Assembly: GCF_002632615.1 (NCBI RefSeq)
Contig: NZ_NITZ01000004.1
Coordinates: 62,001 to 126,000 of the forward strand
Direction: 5' to 3'
DNA from: Xenorhabdus miraniensis
GTDB lineage: Bacteria; Pseudomonadota; Gammaproteobacteria; Enterobacterales; Enterobacteriaceae
Length of the DNA stretch: 64,000 bases
Shown: piece by piece, positions 15,074 through 22,488 of the stretch
How positions within the stretch are numbered: the first letter of the stretch is position 1
Layout of the letters: each line of letters begins with the position of its first letter
Program-made: the position numbers and the translations under genes
Notes under the pieces: model-generated
Told to the model about the DNA's origin: nothing
Database searches by the model: none
Seen by the model: only the letters and a program-made list of their open reading frames with translations

Positions 15074-15448
15074 ATGACAGCAAATTTCTCTGACTGGTTT
15101 AATTCAATGAGTATTGCTAACAGACTCATCGCCCTGCGCAAGCAAAAAGGCTTATCACAACAGGCACTAGCGGATGCTATCGGCATTCACGTGACACAAG
15201 TAAAACGTTATGAGGGCGGGATTTCGTTACCGTCTCTGGAAGCGGTTAAGAAGATAGCGAAGACACTGCGAGTGACGACAGATTCACTAATATTTGAAGA
15301 TAATGAGCTACAACCTGATAGCGATTTAGCTCTACAGTTTCAGGCGATCAGCAATATGCAGCCGGAACAGCGGCAGGTGATAAAAGAAGTACTGGAAGGC
15401 ATGATCATTAAGTATGAAGCTGAACGCTGGTCTTCCAAAATGAAGTAA
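15074..15448 (+). CDS. XRE-family transcriptional regulator (copy 2)
   Basis: Identical 124-residue HTH protein to 8453-8827, with the same GGGGGA ribosome-binding site and ATG. With two copies present, repressor dosage would be doubled, which could help keep the tandem array silent. Confidence 0.85.
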   Translation: MTANFSDWFNSMSIANRLIALRKQKGLSQQALADAIGIHVTQVKRYEGGISLPSLEAVKKIAKTLRVTTDSLIFEDNELQPDSDLALQFQAISNMQPEQRQVIKEVLEGMIIKYEAERWSSKMK

Positions 15449-15523
15449 AAACGATTAACGCAACGTATTCGGGCGGGCACCCGAACACGCTGCTAACCAT
15501 AAGCAACTAAGAAGGAGTTGAAC

Positions 15524-15844
15524 ATGGCTAAGGCGCATTCTAGGCAAAACCGTGCAGTAAATAAAGCGGCAAAAACCGAACGTTATTATACCGTGGGATA
15601 CGTGCCGCAAAATAACAAGGCCAAGGCACCGCCCGCGATCCATCTTAAAGGGCAGTGGCTTAAACAGGCCGGGTTTGAGATTGGTGGCACACTCACCGTC
15701 AAGATTATGGACGGCTGTCTGGTGCTTATTCCTGACAGTGATGACACCAAAACCATTAAGCAACAGTACCAGCGTCAGCAAGACCAGCTCAGTGAGATTA
15801 AGCTGCGAATGCGGGAACTGATTGGCGACTACACAAGCCGCTAA
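15524..15844 (+). CDS. SymE-like toxin-family protein (copy 2)
   Basis: Identical 106-residue product to 8903-9223, with AAGGAG at 15512-15517 before the ATG. It converges on the active immunity gene A, so read-through or antisense effects on immunity expression are possible. Confidence 0.8.
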   Translation: MAKAHSRQNRAVNKAAKTERYYTVGYVPQNNKAKAPPAIHLKGQWLKQAGFEIGGTLTVKIMDGCLVLIPDSDDTKTIKQQYQRQQDQLSEIKLRMRELIGDYTSR

Positions 15845-15878
15845 GGGCAGGGGCTGAGCGGCTCTTAAAAAGAAGAAA

Positions 15879-15907
15879 GCCGGAAGATCACGGGGATCTT
15901 TCCGGCC
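15879..15907. terminator. Bidirectional hairpin between symE-like gene and immunity A (copy 2)
   Basis: Same hairpin as 9258-9286, between convergent genes. Confidence 0.7.
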
Positions 15908-15927
15908 TTAATAAGTAGATATTTAGT

Positions 15928-16257
15928 TTATTTGATTGCTAATGGTGGTGAGTAATGTTCCATAATGTATACATCATTTACGTCACATTCAGGATAAATC
16001 CACTTGTTCCAATTTGATATTATCCATTCTTTTTTTAAGGCCACTTTATCTGTATATTCACTTTCTTTAGGTAATTGAATTAATAGTAGCCCTGCTTTAT
16101 GTCCAGTCGATACAACCAGACCATGCCTAGAATAATCATCTGGAATATTAACTACTAAAAGGTCTAAAACTTTTTCATATGGCCAAACCGCAGGAAATCT
16201 AAAAACACATCCTCTAGAAATGCTGTCAGATTTGTAATCAATGAGTTTCACTGTCAT
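15928..16257 (-). CDS. Putative immunity protein A, cognate to the active Rhs tip
   Basis: 109-residue product identical to that at 9307-9636. Its ATG shares one base with the stop of the full-length rhs gene (TAATG), so it is translated together with the effector it should neutralise. The protein is soluble, with no signal peptide, as expected for immunity against a cytoplasmic RNase-like toxin. The family is uncertain (Imm45-like segments). Confidence 0.7.
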   Translation of the reverse strand: MTVKLIDYKSDSISRGCVFRFPAVWPYEKVLDLLVVNIPDDYSRHGLVVSTGHKAGLLLIQLPKESEYTDKVALKKEWIISNWNKWIYPECDVNDVYIMEHYSPPLAIK

Positions 16258-19200
16258 TATTTTACCTTTAAATCATGTCCGCCACTTTTATCAATACTAT
16301 TAGGTATATCATTTAACTTCATATCTACTTCGCCTAAATGATTCCCTCGTTTTTGAGCAACTTTTTCAAACCGGCCATGTTGTGTATCAACAGAATAATA
16401 ATATTTGTCATCCTGATATATTATTCTTCCCTTATTTAATTTTTCGATATTCTTGGCTCTTTTCCAGTTGTTTTCTTTGGAAACACTTTCTGCCATTTCT
16501 CTTACTACAGGCACTCTTTCTTGTACAGGTAAGCGAAAGAGGCTTTTTTCAAATTCTGCAACTGTTTGGCCATTAGGTAATGTAGGGCATGGAGCTAACC
16601 CAAACGGATCAACCCAAGACAGCGGATTATGCACATAGCCATACGGATTCAACCCACCCATCAACCCTATCGGGTCAGGCGAAATATACTGCCCGGTCTC
16701 CGGCGAGTAATAACGGAACCGGTTGTAGACTAACCCGCTCTCCTCATCCGCAAACTGCCCTAAAAACCGGAAGTGACAGTCAACATGATAATCCGGATTA
16801 TTGGAGGCGATGACCTGAAAACGTTCCGCTTTACCCCAGGTCGTCAGCCGCTGCGCCCAGACCAGTACCCCTTCCTCGGACAACATTTCCCTCGGCGTGC
16901 CCTGATGGTCACTGACGATATAGTGCAGCTTACCGCGCTCAAAGCGGGCCGACGGCGTTAAGGAACCGGGTTCATATAACCAACGGATACGCTGATCTTC
17001 TATCGGCGTACCGTCGGCATAAACCGGTGTTTCCTCAATCAGCTGGTCGCCGCTCCACAGGTAATCCTGCCCCAGGATCGCATCAATTCTTGGCGCTAAA
17101 TCCGGTTTGCCTGCCAGCCATAACTGTAAATTAGCCGCGGCCAGTTTACCATCGTGAATTTTCAGTTTTTGGAGCCGTCTGCCAAAAGGGTCATATTTAT
17201 ACTGCCAGCGCGACCCATCCGGGGTTTCACAGTGGGTCAGCTGGTTTTGGGTGTCCCAGCGGTAGCGCCAGATTTGCGGGCGGAAGCCGTCACGTTGTTC
17301 GGTTTTTTCCACCAGACGGCCATTGTCATCATAGTGATAACGGATATCTCCCTGCTGCACCACCCGCCCGGCTTTTTGGCGCTGCGTGATTTGTGCCATC
17401 GCGCCGTAGGCATCCACAGGCAGATGTTGGCTCAGGTTGCCGTTGGCATCATAACTAAATTGTTCTTCGTGCGGACGCGCCCCCTCGAACAGGGTATGCA
17501 GTATCTGGTCGTTAGTATTGTAACGGTAGCGGGTTTGTCCCCAGCGGCTGTCGTCAATCACCCGCACATTATGGGCCCGGTCATATTGCCAGCTCCGGTT
17601 GACCGCGGTCGCTTGTGGCGGGAAGTGCGGGTCATTTTGTGCCAGCGTTTCCCGGAAAAATTGGGTGGCCTGCCCGGCCGACTGATGGGCCAGCAATCCG
17701 GTCGCGGTGTAGCGGCTGGCAAGGATAAACCCGTGGGCGCTTTCGCGTACTGTTTCCCGTCCCAGTGCATCATGCTGCAAGGTCAGGGGCGCATGCTGGT
17801 TAAGCTGAAAATGATTCAGACTCCCCGACAGGTTATAGCCAAAGTGCAGGGTATTGCCCTCCACACTTTCACTGACCGGGCGTCCGGTCAGACTGTCCCA
17901 TTCACGGGTGATTTCCCGCCCGTTGATACGCTCACAGGCCGGCAGGCCCGTGGTCTTATCATATTCATACTCGACGATAGCATCGGCGTTCGTGGCTTTC
18001 ACCAATTGATACCGTTTGTTGTATTCGTAAGTGGTGGTGTCTTTGAGCACCAGCTGGTTATCTTCCGGCTGCCAGCTTTCCTGTTTGACCAGTAAGCCCG
18101 CAGCGGAGTAGTGCCAGCGAAGTTGCTGACCATCGGGATACTGCACTTGTGTGCGTCGCCCCAATTTATCGTACTGATAGTCGAGGGTTCGTCCGGTAAA
18201 ATCGGTTTCCCGGATAATCTGCCCGGCGGCATCCCGCTCATAGCGGTAGGTTTCACCGGTGGAGGCTGTCACAGAATTCAACCGGGTCAGACGGTCATAA
18301 CCAAAGTGTAAGAGAGTGCCATCGGGCCGGGTCACCTGCGTCAGCAGATCAAACGCGCCGTAAGTGTAGCGGGTGGTACGGCCTTCGCCGTCAGTCACTG
18401 CCACCACACGCCGTTCACTGTCATAGGCCAGTTGCTGCGTGGTGCCATCCGGCAGTTCAACATCGGTCAGGCTGCCGTTCAGGCTGGCGTGGTCGTGGCT
18501 GTAACGATAGTGCGTTTGCTGTTTGAGGGCATCGGTGAGTTGGCGCAGGCGGCCCAGTTCGTCCAGTTGCAGACCGGTGGTCTGACCGTCCGGCGTCATC
18601 ACGGCGGCCAGCCGCTGCTGTTCATCGTAGGCATAGTGCCATTGGCGGCCATCTGGTAGCAAGCGCTGGCGCAATTCACCGTGGGTGCCGTAGTGGTATT
18701 CTTCTTTGTGCCCCAACGGATCCGTCAGTGCCGTCAGGTTGCCCTGCCCGTCATAATGAAATTGCCAGCGATCGCCTGTCGGCAGGACACTTTCAATCAG
18801 CTGCCCGTGTTCATCATAACCATAATAAAAAGTATCGCCGGTCGGCAGCTTGACTTCGGTCAGTGCCCCGTCAGGGTTATAATCGAACGTGGTGATACCG
18901 CCTGACGGATCGGCTTCCCAGACAATGTGGCTATGGCGCCACTGGCGGCGGGTGATGCGGCCCAGCGGATCAACTTCACGGAGAACCAGCCCGTTGTGGT
19001 CGTAATGGTGTTGGGTTTCACCGCCTTCGGCATCCCGATAGGTGGTGATACGCGCCTGATCGTCATAGTGGAAATGGTCGTTCCAATAGCCACTGGTGGT
19101 TGCAGTTGTGAGTACCCGTCCCCGATCATCGTAGGTGAGATAGACATCGGTCTGATCGGTATCGTGCCAGCGGATCATCCGCCCCTGCGCGTCATATTCA

Positions 19201-20894
19201 TGCCACAGGTGATTATGCTGAAACGCTTCACATTCATGCAGGTAACCTTGCGGATCATAGTAGCAGGTCACCAGCCGTTGTTGCTTTTGCTGGTCAAGAT
19301 AATCCACGGTTTGGAGTTGCTGGCTCTGATAGGCCAGCACCAGCCGGAAACCATCCGTGCGTGTGACTTCAATGAGTTGTGACTGCTTATCATAGATAAA
19401 GCGGATCGCATTCTGGCGGCGATCCGTGATCGCGGACAGTTTACGAAGAGCGCCGATCGTGTGATTAAAATGGTAAGTGAGCTGAGACTGACGGTCGGTT
19501 AGTTTCAGTTCGCCAGTCAGCTCACCCGTTAACACGTAATGAGGAATATGCTGGTTACGGGCGAGGACCTGATCCTCCGGTGTGGTGAAATCATAAATTA
19601 CCCCATCAGCATCGGTGAAATTCACCTTGCCGCCGCTCAGCACGAGCTGGCGTGACCAGTCATCCGCCCATTTCGGCCCAAACAGGCCGCGGTACTTGGC
19701 GGTGGAGCGATAGGTGCGGGTCAGGGTGATGGGCAACAGTCCGGGAATGGAGATAACCGGCCAGACTTGCAGGAAGTCACCGGTGGCCATATCGACAGGT
19801 TCACCTTTTACATCGCAGGTTCCGGTACAACTGCCTTCTTTGTTGCTGGACGAGTTATCAACGGGGTCTTTTTCGTTGTTTTTGGGTTTAGCGGGCGTGG
19901 GGCTGGCGGTTTCCGGTGATTGGCCTTTGATTTTGGCCCCGGCTGCGCTTTCGGCGGCTTTGGCTTCTTCACTCAGCACCTTGCTTTCAGCTTTGGCTGT
20001 GGCTTTTGCGGTGCCTTTTGCGGCGCCTTTAAGTGCCCCTGCTCCTCCTATAGCTATACTGCCGATATCAAAAGCGAGGGCACCCCCTCTTTCGGCATCG
20101 CTTTTCATTTCCAGCTTAATGGCATCCGCATTCACCGCCGCCACGGCCTTTTGCTGCATTTCAGCAATGCCGGCAGGAGCGCCGCCCAGATATTCCCAGG
20201 TTTTTTCGGCTGCAACGGCGGGACCCGTCACGGCTATCACCGCCCCCTTGCCAAACAATTCTGCCATTTCAGGCACGGTATTCCAGAGCGCTTTTCCTGC
20301 CCCGATAGCCGCTTCCCCGGGATTATTCCAAGCTTCCTCTAGGTTATGTTTACTCTCATCAGCCCATTTTTTGATGTCATCGGCGGTTTCCCCAAACCAG
20401 TCAACGGCTTTATCCCACATGCCTTTTTCCGCCGGCGCTTCAGGTTTAACGGCCGGATTGGCATCATGGGGGGTATTTTGTGCGGCACCGGCTTGCCCGA
20501 CAACACTGCCCAGCGTGTTACCTTCACCCGTCGGGCTGTCGTTCCGCGTCTTTTGAGGCAACGCTGCATTAGGTTCGGGATGACCGTCTTCTTCTTTTTC
20601 TTCTTCTTCCCATTCTTTCTTTGGAAACTCACCACTTTTGAATTTTTCAACAGTATTCTGAGCCGTTTTCTTAAAATCCTGAGCGGTGAAGTCAGCATCT
20701 GCCTGATTATAGTAAACGTCTAATTCCGGGTCGTCTCCGTAATCACCGTAAAAGCGGGAACTTTGCCGATATAAGGTATCTGCATTGCTTAGCGCTTTCT
20801 CCGCCTCAGCCTGTGTGCGGATGTTAAATTCTTTACAATATTCTTCAGCTCTAACCTCAGCGCTATCCGGTGTGACAATAATCTTTTCTGACAT
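16257..20894 (-). CDS. Rhs effector with a colicin E3-like C-terminal tip (T6SS cargo)
   Basis: 1,545-residue Rhs/YD-repeat protein. Residues 1-340 are a charged, Ala-rich N-terminal region with hydrophobic stretches near 195-290, perhaps chaperone-binding or translocation segments. An Rhs start motif (GEPVDMATGDFLQVWP) lies near 365-380. YD repeats forming the cocoon run to about 1390. The autoproteolysis motif DPIGLMGG...WVDPFGLA occupies 1407-1434 and is encoded by the right 83-bp repeat. The tip (1435-1545) contains VDTQHGRFE, with Asp1503, His1506 and Glu1510 in the spacing of the colicin E3 rRNase catalytic triad, followed by GNHLGEVD. It is probably a 16S rRNA nuclease. SD GGGAGGG precedes the start, 12 bases after the PAAR gene. 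Confidence 0.88.
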   Translation of the reverse strand: MSEKIIVTPDSAEVRAEEYCKEFNIRTQAEAEKALSNADTLYRQSSRFYGDYGDDPELDVYYNQADADFTAQDFKKTAQNTVEKFKSGEFPKKEWEEEEKEEDGHPEPNAALPQKTRNDSPTGEGNTLGSVVGQAGAAQNTPHDANPAVKPEAPAEKGMWDKAVDWFGETADDIKKWADESKHNLEEAWNNPGEAAIGAGKALWNTVPEMAELFGKGAVIAVTGPAVAAEKTWEYLGGAPAGIAEMQQKAVAAVNADAIKLEMKSDAERGGALAFDIGSIAIGGAGALKGAAKGTAKATAKAESKVLSEEAKAAESAAGAKIKGQSPETASPTPAKPKNNEKDPVDNSSSNKEGSCTGTCDVKGEPVDMATGDFLQVWPVISIPGLLPITLTRTYRSTAKYRGLFGPKWADDWSRQLVLSGGKVNFTDADGVIYDFTTPEDQVLARNQHIPHYVLTGELTGELKLTDRQSQLTYHFNHTIGALRKLSAITDRRQNAIRFIYDKQSQLIEVTRTDGFRLVLAYQSQQLQTVDYLDQQKQQRLVTCYYDPQGYLHECEAFQHNHLWHEYDAQGRMIRWHDTDQTDVYLTYDDRGRVLTTATTSGYWNDHFHYDDQARITTYRDAEGGETQHHYDHNGLVLREVDPLGRITRRQWRHSHIVWEADPSGGITTFDYNPDGALTEVKLPTGDTFYYGYDEHGQLIESVLPTGDRWQFHYDGQGNLTALTDPLGHKEEYHYGTHGELRQRLLPDGRQWHYAYDEQQRLAAVMTPDGQTTGLQLDELGRLRQLTDALKQQTHYRYSHDHASLNGSLTDVELPDGTTQQLAYDSERRVVAVTDGEGRTTRYTYGAFDLLTQVTRPDGTLLHFGYDRLTRLNSVTASTGETYRYERDAAGQIIRETDFTGRTLDYQYDKLGRRTQVQYPDGQQLRWHYSAAGLLVKQESWQPEDNQLVLKDTTTYEYNKRYQLVKATNADAIVEYEYDKTTGLPACERINGREITREWDSLTGRPVSESVEGNTLHFGYNLSGSLNHFQLNQHAPLTLQHDALGRETVRESAHGFILASRYTATGLLAHQSAGQATQFFRETLAQNDPHFPPQATAVNRSWQYDRAHNVRVIDDSRWGQTRYRYNTNDQILHTLFEGARPHEEQFSYDANGNLSQHLPVDAYGAMAQITQRQKAGRVVQQGDIRYHYDDNGRLVEKTEQRDGFRPQIWRYRWDTQNQLTHCETPDGSRWQYKYDPFGRRLQKLKIHDGKLAAANLQLWLAGKPDLAPRIDAILGQDYLWSGDQLIEETPVYADGTPIEDQRIRWLYEPGSLTPSARFERGKLHYIVSDHQGTPREMLSEEGVLVWAQRLTTWGKAERFQVIASNNPDYHVDCHFRFLGQFADEESGLVYNRFRYYSPETGQYISPDPIGLMGGLNPYGYVHNPLSWVDPFGLAPCPTLPNGQTVAEFEKSLFRLPVQERVPVVREMAESVSKENNWKRAKNIEKLNKGRIIYQDDKYYYSVDTQHGRFEKVAQKRGNHLGEVDMKLNDIPNSIDKSGGHDLKVK
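16594..16676. repeat. att-like direct repeat, right copy (rhs core-tip junction)
   Basis: 83 bp inside the rhs reading frame at the core/tip boundary. Left of 16594 is element DNA (tip A); right of 16676 is rhs core DNA (AGGCGAAATATACTG), which differs from the TTAGGGC that follows the other two repeats. This is the junction through which the tip is fused to the core. Confidence 0.9.
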
Positions 20895-20906
20895 AGCTTT
20901 CCCTCC

Positions 20907-21263
20907 CTATGCCCCATTCATCCAAAATTTATCCCCGTGGCGCAGCACCAGTTTATTGCCGGCCCGTACCGTGCGGGTGTGATCTTTCGGGTGGCATTTG
21001 CCACCGACGGTGCCGCTCTTGACGCCATTAGCCACACCGGGTTGATCACCTAAGGTTTGCGGCACAAAACTCTGGGCAAACACCACCACCGGTTTGCCAT
21101 TGGCGCGCACAGTTTTCTCCGGGACTGAGCTGTCCGCCAGTTTCGCCACCACCGGATAGGGAATAGGTGGCGTCGACGACCCCATCGGGGTTTTGCACAC
21201 GTCCGGCAGCATGCCGACAATCATCCATGTGCCGGCGGTTCGGGCGATGTAGTTATCAGCCAT
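20907..21263 (-). CDS. PAAR-like (DUF4150) spike-tip protein
   Basis: 118-residue protein of the DUF4150 PAAR-like family, which caps the VgrG trimer and sharpens the T6SS spike. The family pattern is visible: PDVCKTPMGSSTPPIPYPVVAKL, then SGTVGGKCHPKDHTRTVRAGNKLVLRHGDKFWMN. Start ATG 21263 (MADNYIARTAGT) has GAGGAAAAAAAGG upstream and overlaps the DUF2169 stop by 8 bases. An upstream in-frame start would add 20 residues unlike the family. Unlike many Rhs effectors, PAAR is a separate gene here rather than the N-terminus of Rhs. Confidence 0.85.
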   Translation of the reverse strand: MADNYIARTAGTWMIVGMLPDVCKTPMGSSTPPIPYPVVAKLADSSVPEKTVRANGKPVVVFAQSFVPQTLGDQPGVANGVKSGTVGGKCHPKDHTRTVRAGNKLVLRHGDKFWMNGA

Positions 21264-22473
21264 CCTTTTTTTCCTCGTCCAGTGGGGCCAGTTTGAGCAA
21301 CGGCGCATCCGGGTTGATTTCAAACCGGGCTTCGGCGACCCGGATGGGCAGGGAGGCTTTGACGCTCAGACGGCAGGTCATGTGCAGCGTCCTGGCCTCG
21401 CTGTCGATAATTAACGTATCAAGGCGCATCGGGACAGGCAGCAACATGCCATTGTGCATGCGCAGCAGGATAAACGGGCGGTGTCCCGGCAGGCGGACAT
21501 GCAGATCCCCGTTGGGAGTCAGGCCGCTTAACGTGATAGCAATATCGGTTTCCGGCCAGTCAATTTGTTGGTCAGCCGGCGCACCATTCCAGTAGCCGAA
21601 GTCAAAGTCTTTTGGCAGATAGGGATGGCGGTGTGCCAGCCAGTCGGCATCGTAAGTGCCGGCCAACGGGCGGCGGGGCAGCCACGGGCGGCCGATAAAG
21701 CCCATGCCCTGTGGCTGACAGGCCGGCGTATCGGGCGGTAACGTTCCATTCAGTTGCGCCGCAAAATGCTGGGCCGTGAAGGGCGCATCCGGTTGGGTAA
21801 TACGCGGGGCAGGGTAACGGGTGAGTTGTTTGGCGCTGGCGTACCACGGCGTGATAAACCCCGTGCCCAGCGGATTGGTTTCACAAGTGGCCTGAGCCAT
21901 CGGCGCTTTTTCACCGTCAGGATGCTGCTGGCGCTGTTCGGGGGTCAGCCGGTCACTCTCTTTGAGGTATTGGCTCGCTTTCTCATCGGCCTGAATTTTG
22001 CACTCGCCCCCAAAGGCATAGCGATAATCCAGCGGCAGGGTGGTAAAGGGTTTGGGTTCCGTCAGTTGCCAGTTGCCGCCGGTGTCACGGATAAATTCCC
22101 GCTCACCGGTTATGGTCAGCGTTTTATCGAGCAGGGCCTGGCCCTGCTGGGTTTTTACCTGCAACCGCACGGGAAATTCGCTACAGGGGCGGCCATCAGG
22201 CGGATACGCTGTGCCATTGACAATGACGTCACAGCGCGGTTTAAACGGGGCAAGGTCACTTTCCTGCAAGACCTGTGAGGCATTCATCAGCCCGCGATAT
22301 TCATCCTGTAAGCACAACGGCGGTGCGGGCAGCAATTCGGCGCTGTATTCCCCCAGTCCGGCAGGCAGCAGTTGGTAGCCGATTTTCATCACGGCCACAT
22401 GATGCTCGGTATCTTCGACATCGAGCATCGAGTAATTCATCACCGCAAAGGGGGTGAGGTTACGAAATTCCAT
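21256..22473 (-). CDS. DUF2169 domain protein, T6SS accessory/adaptor
   Basis: 405-residue DUF2169 protein beginning MEFRNLTPFAVMNYSMLDVEDTEHHVAVMKIGY. This family is found between vgrG and DUF4150-PAAR genes and is thought to help load the PAAR-effector onto VgrG. No signal peptide or membrane segment is seen, so it probably acts in the cytoplasm. It lies 15 bases after vgrG and overlaps the PAAR gene by 8, consistent with one four-gene operon ending in rhs. Confidence 0.85.
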   Translation of the reverse strand: MEFRNLTPFAVMNYSMLDVEDTEHHVAVMKIGYQLLPAGLGEYSAELLPAPPLCLQDEYRGLMNASQVLQESDLAPFKPRCDVIVNGTAYPPDGRPCSEFPVRLQVKTQQGQALLDKTLTITGEREFIRDTGGNWQLTEPKPFTTLPLDYRYAFGGECKIQADEKASQYLKESDRLTPEQRQQHPDGEKAPMAQATCETNPLGTGFITPWYASAKQLTRYPAPRITQPDAPFTAQHFAAQLNGTLPPDTPACQPQGMGFIGRPWLPRRPLAGTYDADWLAHRHPYLPKDFDFGYWNGAPADQQIDWPETDIAITLSGLTPNGDLHVRLPGHRPFILLRMHNGMLLPVPMRLDTLIIDSEARTLHMTCRLSVKASLPIRVAEARFEINPDAPLLKLAPLDEEKKDG

Positions 22474-22488
22474 CTCTGTCTGTCCTTG

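Larger units (their letters stand above)
9973..16593. mobile_element. Rhs-tip-swapping integrative element, copy 2 (core-proximal)
   Basis: Second 6,621-bp unit with the same gene content as copy 1. Every reading frame in it has the same length and predicted protein as its partner 6,621 bp upstream, and I saw no base difference outside the left repeat. Its tip A is fused in frame to the rhs core, so this is the copy that determines the secreted toxin. Confidence 0.85.

Noticed and set aside
3352..16676. Composite transposon or insertion-sequence explanation for the duplication
   Set aside because: No transposase, no terminal inverted repeats and no short target duplication; the borders are long direct repeats in coding sequence and a tyrosine recombinase is present.
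17154..18095. 313-codon plus-strand frame
   Set aside because: Lies entirely antisense to the YD repeats of rhs; a shadow of the repetitive coding sequence.
19714..20556. 280-codon plus-strand frame, Ala/Ser/Pro-rich
   Set aside because: Antisense to the Ala-rich N-terminal region of rhs; composition explains it.
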